A DNA stretch of 64,000 nucleotides from contig CAVOXY010000048.1 in NCBI GenBank assembly GCA_963700515.1, positions 248,001 through 312,000 of the forward strand. The letters run 5' to 3'. This document shows positions 7,988 to 16,471 of the stretch, in pieces. Under the pieces are notes generated by a model. The model saw only the letters and a program-made list of their open reading frames with translations. It searched no databases and had not been told where the DNA came from. A program made the position numbers and the translations under genes. Every line of letters starts with the position of its first letter. The first letter of the stretch is position 1. The stretch is from JAJRVM01 sp963700515 (lineage in GTDB: Bacteria; Planctomycetota; Planctomycetia; Pirellulales; Pirellulaceae).

Positions 7988-8999
7988 GATCGAGAGCGTA
8001 GCGGCCTGTAGCCCCGGATGTTAGGCTACGCCAGCCGGCACGGTGGGTCAATCCAACGGCCGTCCTTTTGCCCCCACGTCCCAGGACTATTTACTGACAA
8101 CCACGTTGCCTTGCACAACGCTCAGCTGACACCGAATGAAGATGCGAAACGGAGATACTGAACCGATGCCCGCCTCCTGCTGCCCGTCGAGCCGTCGTCT
8201 CGCCATCTCCAGTCCACTGTTCAACACAGTTCCCAAACGGCTGGAGCACGGTAGCAGGCGCAACGCAACTCCTTCGGCACCACGGAAATCGGAGTTTTTG
8301 GCTAGGGCAGCGAGTCCCCCAGGGAACCGTTCCGGCCTGAGTCGGACCGCTTCCTGCCCCTAGACAATCGGCACGACCGGCACAATTGACACGGAAACCA
8401 CTCGAATGGAAAGCACATTTCTTGTCAAACCGGGACACCCGCACATGCGGACCAGCGAGCGAAGTAGCTTTCACCGAAGCGCAGGCGAGCCACGCTGGCC
8501 GATCGATCGAGCTGTGCGAGCCAAACCGGCCGGCCTGAGAGCAGAGGTGTTCGATGCAACTTCGCGACCGTTGGCCACGAGCCATCCGCGGTGCTCATCG
8601 ACGCCGTTCCGCCGAGGCAGATCGGGGACGGCTGAGTTGCCGCGAATGCAGGGCGAGCGTGGTTGCCCGGATCACACCTCCGCGTGGTGATCCCGATCCT
8701 GGCCCGCCAAACCGGGCCTGGAGTGCGAAAAGAACGGGGAATTTGGGTGTCGCTTTGGGCCAGCCGTCTGTTAAAACAGGAAAGAAGAAAAACGCGGATT
8801 TCGAGGCTATGACATCTGGTGGGTGATATATGGCGAGTCAAAGCGGGCGGCTCGGCGACGTGAGCTGTGCCGTTTCACCATTGTAAAATTTACGATACCA
8901 TAGGGCGGTCCAAGAAAAGCGGTGGCATCGCGCGACAAGATTGCTCCATCTTCATTATGGGCCAGACACATTTCCAAGATCTAACGAAAGGAAACAGTA
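7988..8999. other. About 1 kb without a recognisable gene
   Basis: No frame here gives a protein-like product; those that are open are Arg/Ser/Pro-rich shadows. The only clear element is a hairpin, GTAGCC (8008-8013) with GGCTAC (8024-8029), close upstream of the cytochrome gene. The segment before the HU gene (8880-8925) is AT-rich compared with its surroundings and probably holds that gene's promoter. Confidence 0.5.
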
Positions 9000-9329
9000 A
9001 TGGAAGACCAAGATAAATCAACAGCCAAGAAGCCCTTGACCAAGACGGAGTTTGTGGCTTCCCTGGCCGAAGCGTCGGAACTTTCCAAACAGCAGGTCTC
9101 CAAGTTATTGGACGAGTTGTCCTCGCTCATCGCCAGCAATCTCCGCGAAGATGGGCCGGGCGTTCTCGTGATCCCAGGACTGATGAAAATCAGCGTGGTC
9201 CGTAAGCCTGCGACGGAAGCCCGTGCGGGCATCAATCCGTTCACCAAAGAAGAGACGATCTTCAAGGCCAAGCCGGCTAAGAATGTCGTCAAGCTTATTG
9301 CGTTGAAGGGTCTCAAGGATCTGGTTTGA
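9000..9329 (+). CDS. HU-family DNA-binding protein
   Basis: 109 residues, ATG preceded by AAAGGA with a 7-base gap. The sequence has the HU/IHF fold order: helical dimerisation part (KTEFVASLAEASELSKQQV, about 14-32), then beta segment (GVLVIPGLMKISVVRKPA) and arm region (TKEETIFKAKPAKNVVKL). The usual proline-bearing arm is short, and the N-terminus has a Lys-rich extension of about 13 residues, as in planctomycete HU-like and viral histone-like proteins. It would bind and bend DNA without strong sequence specificity. Monocistronic, with an AT-rich upstream region. Confidence 0.88.
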   Translation: MEDQDKSTAKKPLTKTEFVASLAEASELSKQQVSKLLDELSSLIASNLREDGPGVLVIPGLMKISVVRKPATEARAGINPFTKEETIFKAKPAKNVVKLIALKGLKDLV

Positions 9330-9560
9330 TGGCGTTTTGTCGCCGTAGCGCCCACGATCCTGGGAAAAGGAGCGTTCGGGGACCACGGCGGCAGCCCAGG
9401 TGCCCCTGAATGGAATTCGTGTGCGCGGGCTCCGCCGCGCGGCATTGTGCGTCAATTCACCATGCTGATAGGCGAGCTCGCACGCATCCATCCATCGGCC
9501 CGTTGCCGCGGCCGCAACAGGGCCGCCGAGGGCCTTGCGCGTGTGCCGTGGGCAACAGAC

Positions 9561-10490
9561 ATGCACACTACGGACCGAAAACGGGGAGCGCTGTTGGGGC
9601 TGGCGATCGGCGACGCCCTGGGGGCGGCCGTGGAATTTCGCTCGCCCGGCAGCTTCGAGCCAGTTACCGGTTATCGTGCCGGAGGGCCGCATCGATTGGG
9701 AGCGGGCGAATGGACCGATGACACCAGCATGGCACTCGCCTTGGCCGACAGCATCACCAGCGCAGGCTGGGATCTCGATGATCAGATGCGACGGTATGTC
9801 CATTGGTGGCGGGAAGGCAAGTATTCCGTCAACGGCACCTGCTTCGATATCGGCAATACCACGGTTGCTGCGCTCCATCGCTTCGAAAGGCATCCGGACG
9901 GGCGAAGCTCTGGCGATCCCTCACCGCGTGCCAGTGGTAACGGCTCGATCATGCGCCTGGCGCCGGTCCCCATCCGCTACACCAGCTTGTTTGCCGAGCG
10001 ACTGGAAGAATTGGCTACGCTCGCTTCTCAGTCGAGCCTCACGACGCACGCCAGCCCCCAGTGTCTGTCCGCCTGTCGCTATCTGACGATTGTGCTGTGC
10101 GGATTGATACAGGGAAATGCCCGAGATCGGGTCTTGGCACCCGACTGGGAGCCGTTGCAGAAGCTGCGCAAACTGGAATCGCTGCATCCGGAGATCGATA
10201 ACGTAGCTGCCGGCAGCTTCCGCCGGCGCAAGCCACCTGAGATTCAAGGCGCTGGTTACGTGGTCCAAAGCCTGGAAGCGGCTTTGTGGGCCTTTCATGA
10301 TGCGAGTGACTTCCGGCAAGCCGTGCTGCGGGCAGTGAACCTGGGCGACGACGCGGATACGACCGGCGCCGTCTGCGGTCAACTCGCCGGTGCCTGCTGG
10401 GGCCAAGCCGGGATTCCCGCGCGGTGGTTGGCCGATCTAGCTCGCAAAGATATGCTCGAAACGGCGCTCGCCGGGTTACTGACCGCGTGA
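9561..10490 (+). CDS. ADP-ribosylglycohydrolase family protein
   Basis: About 309 residues from the ATG at 9561; a longer frame from 9447 adds 38 residues with no family match. The N-terminus RKRGALLGLAIGDALGA and WTDDTSMALALA carry the metal-binding TDD triad of the DraG/ARH fold. GNGSIMRLAPV and the C-terminal NLGDDADTTGAVCGQLAGA supply the remaining metal ligands. Such enzymes remove ADP-ribose from proteins or from small ADP-ribosyl compounds using two Mg ions. No ADP-ribosyltransferase is visible nearby, so the substrate is open. The 3' end overlaps the convergent exporter gene by 15 bases. Confidence 0.92.
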   Translation: MHTTDRKRGALLGLAIGDALGAAVEFRSPGSFEPVTGYRAGGPHRLGAGEWTDDTSMALALADSITSAGWDLDDQMRRYVHWWREGKYSVNGTCFDIGNTTVAALHRFERHPDGRSSGDPSPRASGNGSIMRLAPVPIRYTSLFAERLEELATLASQSSLTTHASPQCLSACRYLTIVLCGLIQGNARDRVLAPDWEPLQKLRKLESLHPEIDNVAAGSFRRRKPPEIQGAGYVVQSLEAALWAFHDASDFRQAVLRAVNLGDDADTTGAVCGQLAGACWGQAGIPARWLADLARKDMLETALAGLLTA

Positions 10491-11447
10491 GACGGCGCAC
10501 CAACTGAGGAGGGATCCCGCGATCAGTAGCATGCAGCCCCACCACAATTGTGGTACGGGGAAAACCAGCAAGTACAAGCAACTCACGATCGTCGACAATA
10601 GTGGCGTCAAGTAAGATGCCGCCGCGACAAACACCATGTTCCCTTTGCGCATCGCCATGTCCCACAGCCAGTATGCCAGGTACGTGGCTGCTGCCAGGAA
10701 CAACATTTCCGCCAACGACCGAAAGGTCCATTGGCGAGGTTCGTCCGCGATCCAGCAGAGCGGTAAAAGGAATGCCGCAGTGGCGATCAAGAACAAGTTG
10801 ACACCGCCCTTGGCCCGGTCCGCTGCCCAGCGCCGAGTGAGCGTGGAATAAAGTGCCCAAGTCAGAGCGGCTCCGAGCCCCAACAGGAGCGGCACAGGAT
10901 GGTCAGCCAAAGCAAGCCACAATGATCTCCATAAGCCCCCCTGCTCTGCCGCCGCAGAATCAGGCAACACGACCAGCACAATACCGACCAGGGCGAGCAG
11001 TGTCGCGGGAAGCAACAGCCAACTGGCCTTCTTCCCCAGCAGTGCGACGGAAAGCCACAGTGTCAGGATCGGCCAGAGGTAATTCAGCAGCCCCACCTCC
11101 AACACCTGCTGACGATCCTCTGCCAGACCAAGTCCCAGATAGAGAAAAAGCATGTAGCTGACAAACAACGTGCCGCAGCCAAACAGGTACGTGCGCGGTA
11201 AACGTGGCGTATCTCGGCCAATCCTCCAACTGCACAGCATGAAGAACACGGCAGCCACGCCAGCTACCGAGTAGACACCGGCCGCCGCAGTCAGCGGCCC
11301 CAGTTGTTCCGACAGACTGCGGGCCAGCGCCACAGTTGTGCTCCATAGCACAATCGCAGCCAAACCAGCCAACGTGGCCCAACCGCGTTTTCCCGTCGGA
11401 GATTCTTGAATCATGTCTTCCGGAGCCAGCTGACAATGTGGTTCCAC
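10476..11447 (-). CDS. yddG: Aromatic amino acid exporter YddG-like (DMT superfamily)
   Basis: 323 residues with ten predicted hydrophobic segments of the EamA/DMT fold. The resemblance to E. coli YddG is detailed: LAAIVLWSTTVALARSLSEQLGP, the central EVGLLNYLWPILT motif, and GNMVFVAAASYLTPLLSTIVS in the last third. YddG exports aromatic amino acids and methyl viologen across the inner membrane. A start at the internal Met about 12 codons in (MIQESP) would also work. The gene begins one base after the end of a small membrane protein gene (11449-11718) on the same strand, so they are probably co-transcribed. Confidence 0.88.
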   Translation of the reverse strand: MEPHCQLAPEDMIQESPTGKRGWATLAGLAAIVLWSTTVALARSLSEQLGPLTAAAGVYSVAGVAAVFFMLCSWRIGRDTPRLPRTYLFGCGTLFVSYMLFLYLGLGLAEDRQQVLEVGLLNYLWPILTLWLSVALLGKKASWLLLPATLLALVGIVLVVLPDSAAAEQGGLWRSLWLALADHPVPLLLGLGAALTWALYSTLTRRWAADRAKGGVNLFLIATAAFLLPLCWIADEPRQWTFRSLAEMLFLAAATYLAYWLWDMAMRKGNMVFVAAASYLTPLLSTIVSCLYLLVFPVPQLWWGCMLLIAGSLLSWCAVSRGQ

Positions 11448-11448
11448 A

Positions 11449-11718
11449 TCATTCGGTGTCCATTGGGGTTGAGTGGACAGGCGTCTTTGCTAGTAACCTT
11501 CGTGCGGCAACAAACGCCCAAAAAGCGCCGACAATGAAGCCCCAAATTGCGGCGGTGAGAAACATCTGTTCCGCAAACAAGAGGAAGGGAAAACTATGCA
11601 GTTCTCTCGTCGATTCCGTGTGGAAGTACCTCAACACGGAAGAAGTCCCCCAGTATAAAGGGACAATCCAACCGGCGGAGATTAATGCGATCATGGTTGG
11701 TGCAAAGATGTGTCTCAT
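11449..11718 (-). CDS. Small two-helix membrane protein (hypothetical)
   Basis: 89 residues. Two hydrophobic spans are evident, IFAPTMIALISAGWIVPLYW (about 4-23) and MFLTAAIWGFIVGAFWAFVAA (about 52-72), with a polar loop between them. It sits immediately upstream of the YddG-like exporter, almost overlapping, which supports its reality. No family recognised. Confidence 0.55.
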   Translation of the reverse strand: MRHIFAPTMIALISAGWIVPLYWGTSSVLRYFHTESTRELHSFPFLLFAEQMFLTAAIWGFIVGAFWAFVAARRLLAKTPVHSTPMDTE

Positions 11719-11938
11719 TCATCCCCCTGTGTAACCCGCTCAAAGGCAGCTTCATCCCATCACCGGTAGGCCGCAGATTTGCAGCCAAACGCGCAGGTAG
11801 TTGAATTCACAAGTCGAACTGCAACCGTTGGTTGCTGCGGTGTCACGCTAATCAGCTGTGTAAGGCCGTGTCTTCGCGGCGATTATCACTCGGGCGAGCC
11901 AGGGGGGGAACTTCGCTGGGGCCGGGATGCCTAACGAT

Positions 11939-12154
11939 TCAGATCGAGACTTCCACCAGCCCGGCTTCCATGGTTGGTTCTGGAACGGAGTCGCCGTGGC
12001 GCCGCATACCTTCCACATGGAATTCAATGGCCTCGCGTATCAACTGCTGCAGTTCTTCGCGCGTGGCAGCCGTCGCGATGCACCCCGGGAGATCCGGAAC
12101 GTATGCGGACCAATTCTTTTCACCTCGTTCAAAGATCACCGTGTATCGCGTCAT
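11939..12154 (-). CDS. HicB-like protein, solitary
   Basis: 71 residues: YTVIFERGEKNWSAYVPDLP, GCIATAATREELQQLIREAI and EFHVEGM are the classic HicB/UPF0150 half-RNase-H fold (strand-strand-helix). It lacks a C-terminal DNA-binding domain. HicB usually neutralises the mRNA-cleaving toxin HicA, but no HicA-like frame of 60-80 residues lies on either side, so this is an orphan. It may be a remnant antitoxin or one of the stand-alone HicB-like proteins common in bacteria. ATG at 12154 has no strong ribosome site. Confidence 0.8.
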   Translation of the reverse strand: MTRYTVIFERGEKNWSAYVPDLPGCIATAATREELQQLIREAIEFHVEGMRRHGDSVPEPTMEAGLVEVSI

Positions 12155-12173
12155 GATCCCGGTTCCTCCAACC

Positions 12174-12250
12174 CCGCCTGATCGTTCCGGTCGTCCAAGT
12201 CAGCAAGACCAAACGCTCTGGGACCCTTTTTGGCTGCGGCTACCGGCCGC
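12174..12250 (+). repeat. Intergenic repeat, copy 1 (pair with 16318-16390)
   Basis: CGTTCCGGTCGTCCAAGTCA and the following AGCAAGACCA reappear with few changes at 16323-16355. The repeat is then followed in both places by a short pyrimidine run and CTTTTTGGCTGCGG or CGTTTGGGTTGCGG. It abuts the 5' side of the HicB-like gene. Function unknown. Confidence 0.5.
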
Positions 12251-12313
12251 TTTAGGAAATAGTATAATTGATCTTGTGAGGATTGAATCATAAGACAAAA
12301 TGAATTCACGTTA

Positions 12314-12526
12314 GTGCTGACCGCGGCCCCTGATGAAGGGGAAGCGGACAAGATGTACGACGCGTTCAACGACGGTACGATTGCGGGAGTGCCGCAAATC
12401 CACTTCCATAGCGAGGCGAAATCGTTGGAAGAAGCGATTCGATCAGCCATCGGTGACGTTCGTTTGGTGGGATTCGATGTCGCCCGTGTCAAGATGGAAC
12501 CAAGCGCGGTCGGGCAGCCATATTGA
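12314..12526 (+). CDS. Small hypothetical protein
   Basis: About 70 residues from a GTG at 12314. In-frame sequence upstream (IIRQNEFTLVL) also reads as protein and points to an earlier, non-ATG start around 12293. The product, LTAAPDEGEADKMYDAFNDG then GVPQIHFHSEAKSLEEAIRS, has a plausible alpha/beta pattern reminiscent of small antitoxin-like or HicB-sized proteins but matches no family I can name. It ends 30 bases before the URO-D-family gene and may be co-transcribed with it. A TAGTATAAT box lies at 12259-12267. Confidence 0.5.
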   Translation: MLTAAPDEGEADKMYDAFNDGTIAGVPQIHFHSEAKSLEEAIRSAIGDVRLVGFDVARVKMEPSAVGQPY

Positions 12527-12556
12527 CTACAGATCTGCCGTTCGGAGACATTCGGC

Positions 12557-13567
12557 ATGGACTCTCGCAAGAGTATCGTTGACCGCGCGATCGAGTTTCG
12601 CCATCCGGATCGCGTCCCCATTGTGTTCTGGAATCGCGACCAGACCGAGGGTGACGTGATGCTCTATCACCTCTCGCTCGGGGTGCCCGGGGACGGCAAC
12701 GCATTGGCCAACGTCTGGGACTGGTCGACCAACGAATGGGGCTATCGCCTGGAATCGCTCGATGACGGGACGATGGGGCATCCGACGGAGGCATACTGGA
12801 AGGACTTGCCGTCGGTACAGGAAGTGAGCGTCCCACCGCTGCGTGAGGAGCAACGCATGGCCGCCGTCCCGGCGTTCCAGGAGGAGACGGGCGATCGCTA
12901 CCGGCTGGCGAGCCTCGATTTGAGCGGTTTTACGGTCTACACACTATTGCGCGGTTTCGAGAACGCGATGCTCGATTTCGCGGCGGAACCCGATCGGTTC
13001 CGGTCCATCATGGATCTGATTGTGGACTTCGAGTGCCAGTTGATTGAAATGGCAGCGCGGCACGGTTTCCATGGGATCCATTTTGCCGACGACTGGGGGA
13101 CTCAAAGCGGGCTGATGCTCTCGCCAGGAATGTGGCGCAACTTGTTCAAGAACAGCTACCAACGGCAGTTCCGCTTGGCTCACGAACGAGGGTTGCACGT
13201 GTGGTACCACTGCTGCGGCGATTTCACTCACATCATGCCCGACTTCCACGAGATCGGCGTGGATGTGCTGAATATCTCACAACCCAACACAGTCGATCTG
13301 GAGAATGTCGGGCAGATGCTGCGCGGCCGACAGTGTTTCATGATGCCGATCAGTTACCAGACGGTGTCGATCAGTGGAACGCCGGCCGAGATCCTCGCCG
13401 AAGCCCGGCGGATGTACACGCTGCTGGCCACCGACGCGGGCGGGTTCATTGGCTACGTCGAAGAATACGGATGCATGGGCATGTCGGAAGAAAACTATCA
13501 AACCTGCGGCCGAGCCTTCCGCTGCCTGACGCCGTCCATCGCGCCGATGAAAGCTGACAGGGACTAG
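12557..13567 (+). CDS. Uroporphyrinogen decarboxylase (URO-D) family protein
   Basis: 336 residues. N-terminal SRKSIVDRAIEFRHPDRVPI is the usual opening of this family. Later signatures are GFHGIHFADDWGTQSGLM (about 173-190) and LHVWYHCCGDFTHIMPDF (about 214-231), where the His-x-Cys pair is typical of the methyltransferase-like branch (MtaA/CmuA type) rather than haem biosynthesis. Such proteins usually move methyl groups to or from corrinoid proteins, but no corrinoid partner is nearby. A second family member lies at 41708-42746. An array of 66-bp repeats begins 32 bases after its stop. Confidence 0.85.
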   Translation: MDSRKSIVDRAIEFRHPDRVPIVFWNRDQTEGDVMLYHLSLGVPGDGNALANVWDWSTNEWGYRLESLDDGTMGHPTEAYWKDLPSVQEVSVPPLREEQRMAAVPAFQEETGDRYRLASLDLSGFTVYTLLRGFENAMLDFAAEPDRFRSIMDLIVDFECQLIEMAARHGFHGIHFADDWGTQSGLMLSPGMWRNLFKNSYQRQFRLAHERGLHVWYHCCGDFTHIMPDFHEIGVDVLNISQPNTVDLENVGQMLRGRQCFMMPISYQTVSISGTPAEILAEARRMYTLLATDAGGFIGYVEEYGCMGMSEENYQTCGRAFRCLTPSIAPMKADRD

Positions 13568-13598
13568 CGCGACTCTTGGCTGCCGAAGCAATCGGTAA

Positions 13599-14308
13599 CC
13601 GATTTCCGCCGTGCCTGCCTCGGCGGGATCACAACTGGCCAGCTACCGCAAGACGACAGGCGAACCGATTTCCGCCGTGCCTGTCTCGGCGGGATCACAA
13701 CTGGCCAGCTACAGCAAGACGACAGGCGATCCGATTTCCGCCGTGCCTGTCTCGGCGGGATCACAACTGGCCAGCTACCGCAAGACGACAGGCGATCCGA
13801 TTTCCGCCGTGCCTGCCTCGGCGGGATCACAACTGGCCAGCTACAGCAAGACGACAGGCGAACCGATTTCCGCCGTGCCTGCCTCGGCGGGATCACAACT
13901 GGCCAGCTACCGCAAGACGACAGGCGAACCGATTTCCGCCGTGCCTGCCTCGGCGGGATCACAACTGGCCAGCTACCGCAAGACGACAGGCGAACCGATT
14001 TCCGCCGTGCCTGCCTCGGCGGGATCACAACTGGCCAGCTACCGCAAGACGACAGGCGATCCGATTTCCGCCGTGCCTGCCTCGGCGGGATCACAACTGG
14101 CCAGCTACAGCAAGACGACAGGCGAACCGATTTCCGCCGTGCCTGCCTCGGCGGGATCACAACTGGCCAGCTACCGCAAGACGACAGGCGATCCGATTTC
14201 CGCCGTGCCTGCCTCGGCGGGATCACAACTGGCCAGCTACCGCAAGACGACAGGCGATCCGATTTCCGCCGTGCTTGTCTCGGCGGGATCACAACTGGCC
14301 AGCTACCG
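13599..14308 (+). repeat. Tandem array of eleven 66-bp palindrome-containing units
   Basis: Ten full units of exactly 66 bp start at 13599, 13665, 13731, 13797, 13863, 13929, 13995, 14061, 14127 and 14193; a partial eleventh starts at 14259. Each contains CCGCCG and CGGCGG separated by about 9 bases (a stable hairpin), then GATCACAACTGGCCAGCTAC. Units differ at a few linked sites (CCGCAAG or CAGCAAG; GCGAACCG or GCGATCCG; GCCTGCCTC or GCCTGTCTC). Because 66 is divisible by three the array is open in several frames on both strands, but no start, codon bias or domain supports a gene. There are no unique spacers, so it is not a CRISPR array. Confidence 0.95.
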
Positions 14309-14344
14309 CCCCGCCCACCACTCATTTGTGTACATGGGTTGCTC

Positions 14345-14400
14345 GGGTAGCGGGCCAGTTGTCGTCCTACCGGGATATACCCGGTGACCAGTTGCTGGAC
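14345..14400 (-). repeat. Degenerate inverted copy of the 66-bp unit
   Basis: GTAGCGGGCCAGTTGTCGTC followed by CCGGGATATACCCGG resembles the reverse complement of the array unit, especially the version at 41377-41560 (GTAGCGGACCAGTTGTGATC). It closes the array in opposite orientation, giving a mosaic arrangement. Confidence 0.6.
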
Positions 14401-14720
14401 ATGACGCACCGGCTCTGAACAAGGTGCGAATACCTCTCTGCCGGGTGGCCACCGGCATGCGATATCGTACCGACGGCTTGACGGTGGCACGTAAGTTGCA
14501 TGCAGTACCTCTCCGGCTCAGTCTTTTTCTGCCAAAGCAGAGGTTGAACGCATCGGATTGGTCCGCAACGAACGACTCCCGGTCGAGGGCCACCTGGCGC
14601 GTATGATACTCTGACGCGATAGTTGTCATGGGGCCTCAGCAGCGGATCGGAGCCGAATGCTGTCTGGTGGCTGAATTTGTCCGCCAATTGAAAACGATTT
14701 CAGGGGAGAAGAAGGGGACG

Positions 14721-15953
14721 ATGAATCACCAAAGCGAACCGCAGGGACCTGGCAACCGCGAAACATTGCTGTCCAATGGCGTACTCCTGTTTTGCGTCCT
14801 GATCCTGTCATCGGTCGTGTTGTGGCAGAATTTCGGTCAGCGGCATTTTCTGCCACGTCAAGAGTTCAGCGCGGAACCTTCAGGAAAAGTCGTCGTGCCA
14901 CCTTCCAGCAGTGCGCCGTTGGCAGTCAATGGGGCAACGTTGCCACCAGCAGTTGCGACACCCGTGGTCACAGCCCGCGGCGACCTGGCAGACGATGAGA
15001 CGTCAACTATGGCACTCTTCGCCGCCGCCTCACCAGCGGTCGTCCACATCACGACTCGCGCGTTGCAGCGTGACTACTTTTCCATGAACGTGATGGAAGT
15101 GCCGCAAGGCACCGGAACGGGATTCGTATGGGACGAGCAAGGTCACATCGTCACGAACTTCCATGTGATCGAGGGGGCCAGCGGCGCTCAAGTCGCGTTG
15201 TCCGATCGTACATCCCTGCCGGCCACATTGGTGGGTGTTGCGCCCGATAAGGATCTCGCCGTTCTAAAAATCGACGCTCCAACTGGTCAACTACATCCGT
15301 TGCCGCTGGGTACCTCGCATGATCTAGGGGTCGGCCAAAAGACGTTCGCCATCGGCAATCCGTTTGGCTTGGACCAGACGCTGACCACTGGAGTGATCAG
15401 TGCGTTGGGGCGGGAGATTGAATCGCGTGGTGGGCGTCCCATCAAGAACGTGATTCAGACGGACGCGGCGATCAATCCGGGCAATTCCGGCGGCCCGTTG
15501 CTGGACAGTTCAGGACGGTTGATTGGCATGACGACGGCAATTGTCAGCCCGTCGGGAGCTTACGCGGGGATCGGATTCGCCATCCCTGTGGACATCATCC
15601 GGTGGGGTGTGCCACAATTGATTACCCACGGCAAGCTCATTCGCCCGAGCCTGGCGATCACTGTGGCACCCGACAATTGGACCGAGCGACTGGGGACCCA
15701 AGGCGTGCTGATTCTGGCAGTGGAACCGGGCAGCTCCGCCGACCGAGCAGGCTTACGCCCCACGACCCGCAACGCGTTTGGAAGCATCACGTTGGGAGAC
15801 ATCATCACCGCGGTGGACGATCAGAGCATTGTGTCGACGAACGACTTTCTCGACATCCTCGAGAAGCATCAGCCGGGCGACCAGGTGACGCTCACGGTAT
15901 TGCGCGACAAACAACCAACCAAAATCCAGGCCACGTTGGATACCGCGGAATAG
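14721..15953 (+). CDS. HtrA/DegP-like trypsin-like serine protease with PDZ domain
   Basis: About 410 residues from the ATG at 14721, chosen because it follows GGAGAAGAAGGGGACG; an upstream in-frame start at 14628 is less likely. A single membrane anchor (about residues 16-35) is followed by a Pro/Ala-rich linker and the protease domain. The triad is visible: His148 in TNFHVIEG, Asp178 in DKDLAVLKI and Ser256 in NPGNSGGP. A PDZ domain (about 310-405) holds GVLILAVEPGSSADRAGL. The enzyme would be membrane-anchored, facing the periplasm, degrading damaged exported proteins. Single PDZ as in DegS-type proteases, though no stress operon is present. Confidence 0.93.
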   Translation: MNHQSEPQGPGNRETLLSNGVLLFCVLILSSVVLWQNFGQRHFLPRQEFSAEPSGKVVVPPSSSAPLAVNGATLPPAVATPVVTARGDLADDETSTMALFAAASPAVVHITTRALQRDYFSMNVMEVPQGTGTGFVWDEQGHIVTNFHVIEGASGAQVALSDRTSLPATLVGVAPDKDLAVLKIDAPTGQLHPLPLGTSHDLGVGQKTFAIGNPFGLDQTLTTGVISALGREIESRGGRPIKNVIQTDAAINPGNSGGPLLDSSGRLIGMTTAIVSPSGAYAGIGFAIPVDIIRWGVPQLITHGKLIRPSLAITVAPDNWTERLGTQGVLILAVEPGSSADRAGLRPTTRNAFGSITLGDIITAVDDQSIVSTNDFLDILEKHQPGDQVTLTVLRDKQPTKIQATLDTAE

Positions 15954-16470
15954 CCGCACTGACGAAGCTAGTAGGCACTTGTGGCGAAACATCGACAAAG
16001 AATTGTCGATGTTGAAAAATGCCGGTCTTTCCAAGGTTTTTTGGGGGGAATAGGTGTCAAGGGCGCTGAAAGGTGTCGTATCTGACGCCGCAACATGAAG
16101 CGGACCACACTGCCGCAAAGCGGCCTCTTCTTCCGGGCGTAGTCCCGGAACAAACGTAGAGTCTTACGCTGTAACATCTGCGCACCGTGCGCATGTTTGT
16201 GACGCGGACTCCTCGATGGGGAACGAATCGGGATTGCGGAATGCGGAATCCGCAATACGGAATGAGAAACCGCGTGAAAGGTGTAATTCCGATTTCGCAA
16301 TGCGCATTCCGCACTCCCTAATCGTTCCGGTCGTTCACGTCAGCAAAACCAGATACGTTGACGCCCCGTTTGGGTTGCGGGCCAAGTCCACGTGAGACAT
16401 TTCGGGCGAGACGTCGGGGAAGTGGGGAGCGATGGGAGCTGCACAAACGGAATGAATTCCGTTCTACGTA
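15954..16470. other. Repeat-rich intergenic region
   Basis: No gene. It holds GCGGAAT-type heptamers (16236-16262 and 16290-16316), the second copy of the CGTTCCGGTCGT repeat (16318-16390) and a copy of the ACGGAATGAATTCCGT palindrome element (about 16400-16471), which directly abuts the end of the AMP nucleosidase gene. Confidence 0.7.
16318..16390 (+). repeat. Intergenic repeat, copy 2 (pair with 12174-12250)
   Basis: CGTTCCGGTCGTTCACGTCA then GCAAAACCAGATACG, diverging gradually into GTTTGGGTTGCGG. Same orientation as copy 1. No inverted structure of note. Confidence 0.5.
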
Positions 16471-16471
16471 T
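16400..16471 (+). repeat. Copy of the palindromic ACGGAATGAATTCCGT element
   Basis: GGAAGTGGGGAGCGATGGGA precedes AACGGAATGAATTCCGTTCT. The same order (purine-rich box, about 14 bases, palindrome, CTACG) recurs at 28107-28180, 29355-29565 and 42793-42835. Confidence 0.75.

Noticed and set aside
13599..14308. CRISPR array
   Set aside because: Units join directly with no unique spacers and no cas genes are in the window.
13576..14490. Long open frames (about 258-308 residues) across the 66-bp repeats on both strands
   Set aside because: They exist only because the repeat is a multiple of three with no stop; both strands are equally open, no start signal or domain is present, and the same repeat occurs in noncoding positions at 41.4 kb.
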